64,000 nt of DNA from contig JBMOQX010000023.1 of NCBI GenBank assembly GCA_049322755.1, forward strand, positions 59,385 through 123,384, given 5' to 3'. Source of the DNA: DATIUV01 sp049322755 (GTDB taxonomy: Bacteria; Pseudomonadota; Gammaproteobacteria; Burkholderiales; UBA6910). This document shows positions 63,454-64,000 of the stretch, piece by piece. Under the pieces are notes generated by a model, which saw only the letters and a program-made list of their open reading frames with translations, had not been told where the DNA came from and made no database searches. Position numbers and translations under genes: made by a program. Numbering within the stretch: position 1 is the stretch's first letter; every line of letters starts with the position of its first letter.

Positions 63454-64000
63454 AACCCGCCCGCTTCGGGGTACTGCAGGTCGGCCCGGCGCTCCAGACG
63501 GCGCAGCGCCGCTTCCAGCTCCGCGCGCCGCGGCGACTCCGCCGACAGTTGCGCCAGCAACCGCTGCCAGTAACCGATGGCCCGGCGATAGTCGCCTTGC
63601 TCGACCGCGGCGCTGCCGGCGAGCTCCAGCGCCTTGGGATGGCGCGGATCCAGCGTCAGCGCCCTGCCGGCCAGCTCGGCGGGGCGCCCCGCGAGGCGGC
63701 CGCCGTGCAGCACGCCCAGCGTGTCGGCCAGCTCGCTCAGCACCTGGGGATCATTGGCCACCTTGCGCGAGTCCGTGATCGCCCGTTCCAGATTTTCCGC
63801 GGCTTCCGCGGGCCGCCCCAGACCCCGTTCCAGCCGCCCCAGGATCACCCGGGCCCGGGCGTCTTCGGGGCGCTGCTCCAGGCGCTCCATGAGCACGGCG
63901 CGCAGGCGCTCCGGGCTGTCGGCATCCCGCTGCGTCAGCACGGCGTCCAGACGGCTGTAGGCGGCGGGCGCCTGGGGATCGCCGACGGCAAGATAGAGGG
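63450..64000 (-). CDS. TPR protein, CcmI/CycH-like, C-terminal part (cut by window end)
   Basis: About 183 codons are visible; the gene continues beyond position 64000. The sequence consists of TPR-like helices (RARVILGRLERGLGRPAEAA, LDPRHPKALELAGSAAVEQG, YRRAIGYWQRLLAQL), closely like the periplasmic TPR domain of CcmI, which presents apocytochrome c to the haem ligation machinery. The N-terminal membrane part is outside the window, so the identification is not complete; a general TPR protein is the alternative. Confidence 0.65.
   Translation of the reverse strand, partial: LYLAVGDPQAPAAYSRLDAVLTQRDADSPERLRAVLMERLEQRPEDARARVILGRLERGLGRPAEAAENLERAITDSRKVANDPQVLSELADTLGVLHGGRLAGRPAELAGRALTLDPRHPKALELAGSAAVEQGDYRRAIGYWQRLLAQLSAESPRRAELEAALRRLERRADLQYPEAGGF

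Overview
This is a GC-rich chromosomal window from a betaproteobacterium. The gene order tig-clpP-clpX-lon-tRNA-Val-tRNA-Asp-ppiD-fabI, the rnhA-dnaQ pair, and a large acyl-CoA catabolic island with a sigma-54 regulator all fit the Rhodocyclales/Burkholderiales/Nitrosomonadales area; the exact genus cannot be told from the sequence alone. It is draft sequence: a 100-N scaffold gap lies at 25404-25503, and identical 96-bp sequence sits on both of its sides.

Layout. 1-2.2 kb: a zinc-ribbon protein (minus) divergent from radA. 2.3-27.5 kb: one co-directional fatty/organic-acid degradation island. It holds a PAS-AAA+ sigma-54 activator, an AT-rich control region with a candidate -24/-12 promoter, an acyl-CoA ligase, a Liv-type ABC importer (livG, livF, substrate-binding protein, livH, livM), etfB-etfA, a DmdC-type acyl-CoA dehydrogenase, ETF-quinone oxidoreductase, a TetR repressor, fadE, a PaaG-like enoyl-CoA isomerase, a short-chain dehydrogenase, a hotdog thioesterase, a FadL-type porin, a FadN-type hydroxyacyl-CoA dehydrogenase/hydratase, a thiolase and a periplasmic chalcone-isomerase-fold protein. 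Together these can import an acid, activate it, run complete beta-oxidation and pass the electrons to quinone. Two copies of a dispersed inverted-repeat element sit inside this island. 27.5-31.2 kb (minus): chrA, a HAD-like protein and typA. 31.3-35.4 kb (minus): an OmpR-type response regulator followed by a soluble multi-PAS hybrid kinase. Each carries one in-frame stop codon that removes an essential part (TAG before the DNA-binding wing, TGA before the receiver aspartate). 35.5-40.4 kb: small and membrane proteins, including an MddA-like methyltransferase, a CBS-domain protein, an EtfD-like membrane Fe-S protein and a thioesterase. 40.4-42.8 kb (minus): an SDR lacking its catalytic Tyr and two squalene-synthase-fold proteins with eroded Asp motifs. 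42.8-49.2 kb: tRNA-Leu, the trigger factor/ClpP/ClpX/Lon proteostasis block (with a very good sigma-32 promoter before lon), tRNA-Val, tRNA-Asp and a clear rho-independent terminator. 49.2-59 kb: ppiD, fabI (minus) and a Yej-like oligopeptide ABC transporter. 59-64 kb: mltD, gloB, a methyltransferase, rnhA, dnaQ and the C-terminal part of a CcmI-like TPR protein cut by the window end.

No defence island, prophage, CRISPR array or insertion sequence is visible. The features most worth a second look are the doubly interrupted two-component pair, the paired pseudoenzyme-like isoprenyl synthases, the duplicated 3' end of the hydroxyacyl-CoA dehydrogenase gene at the gap, the two parallel ETF-to-quinone routes, and the LivF Walker A lysine-to-arginine change.
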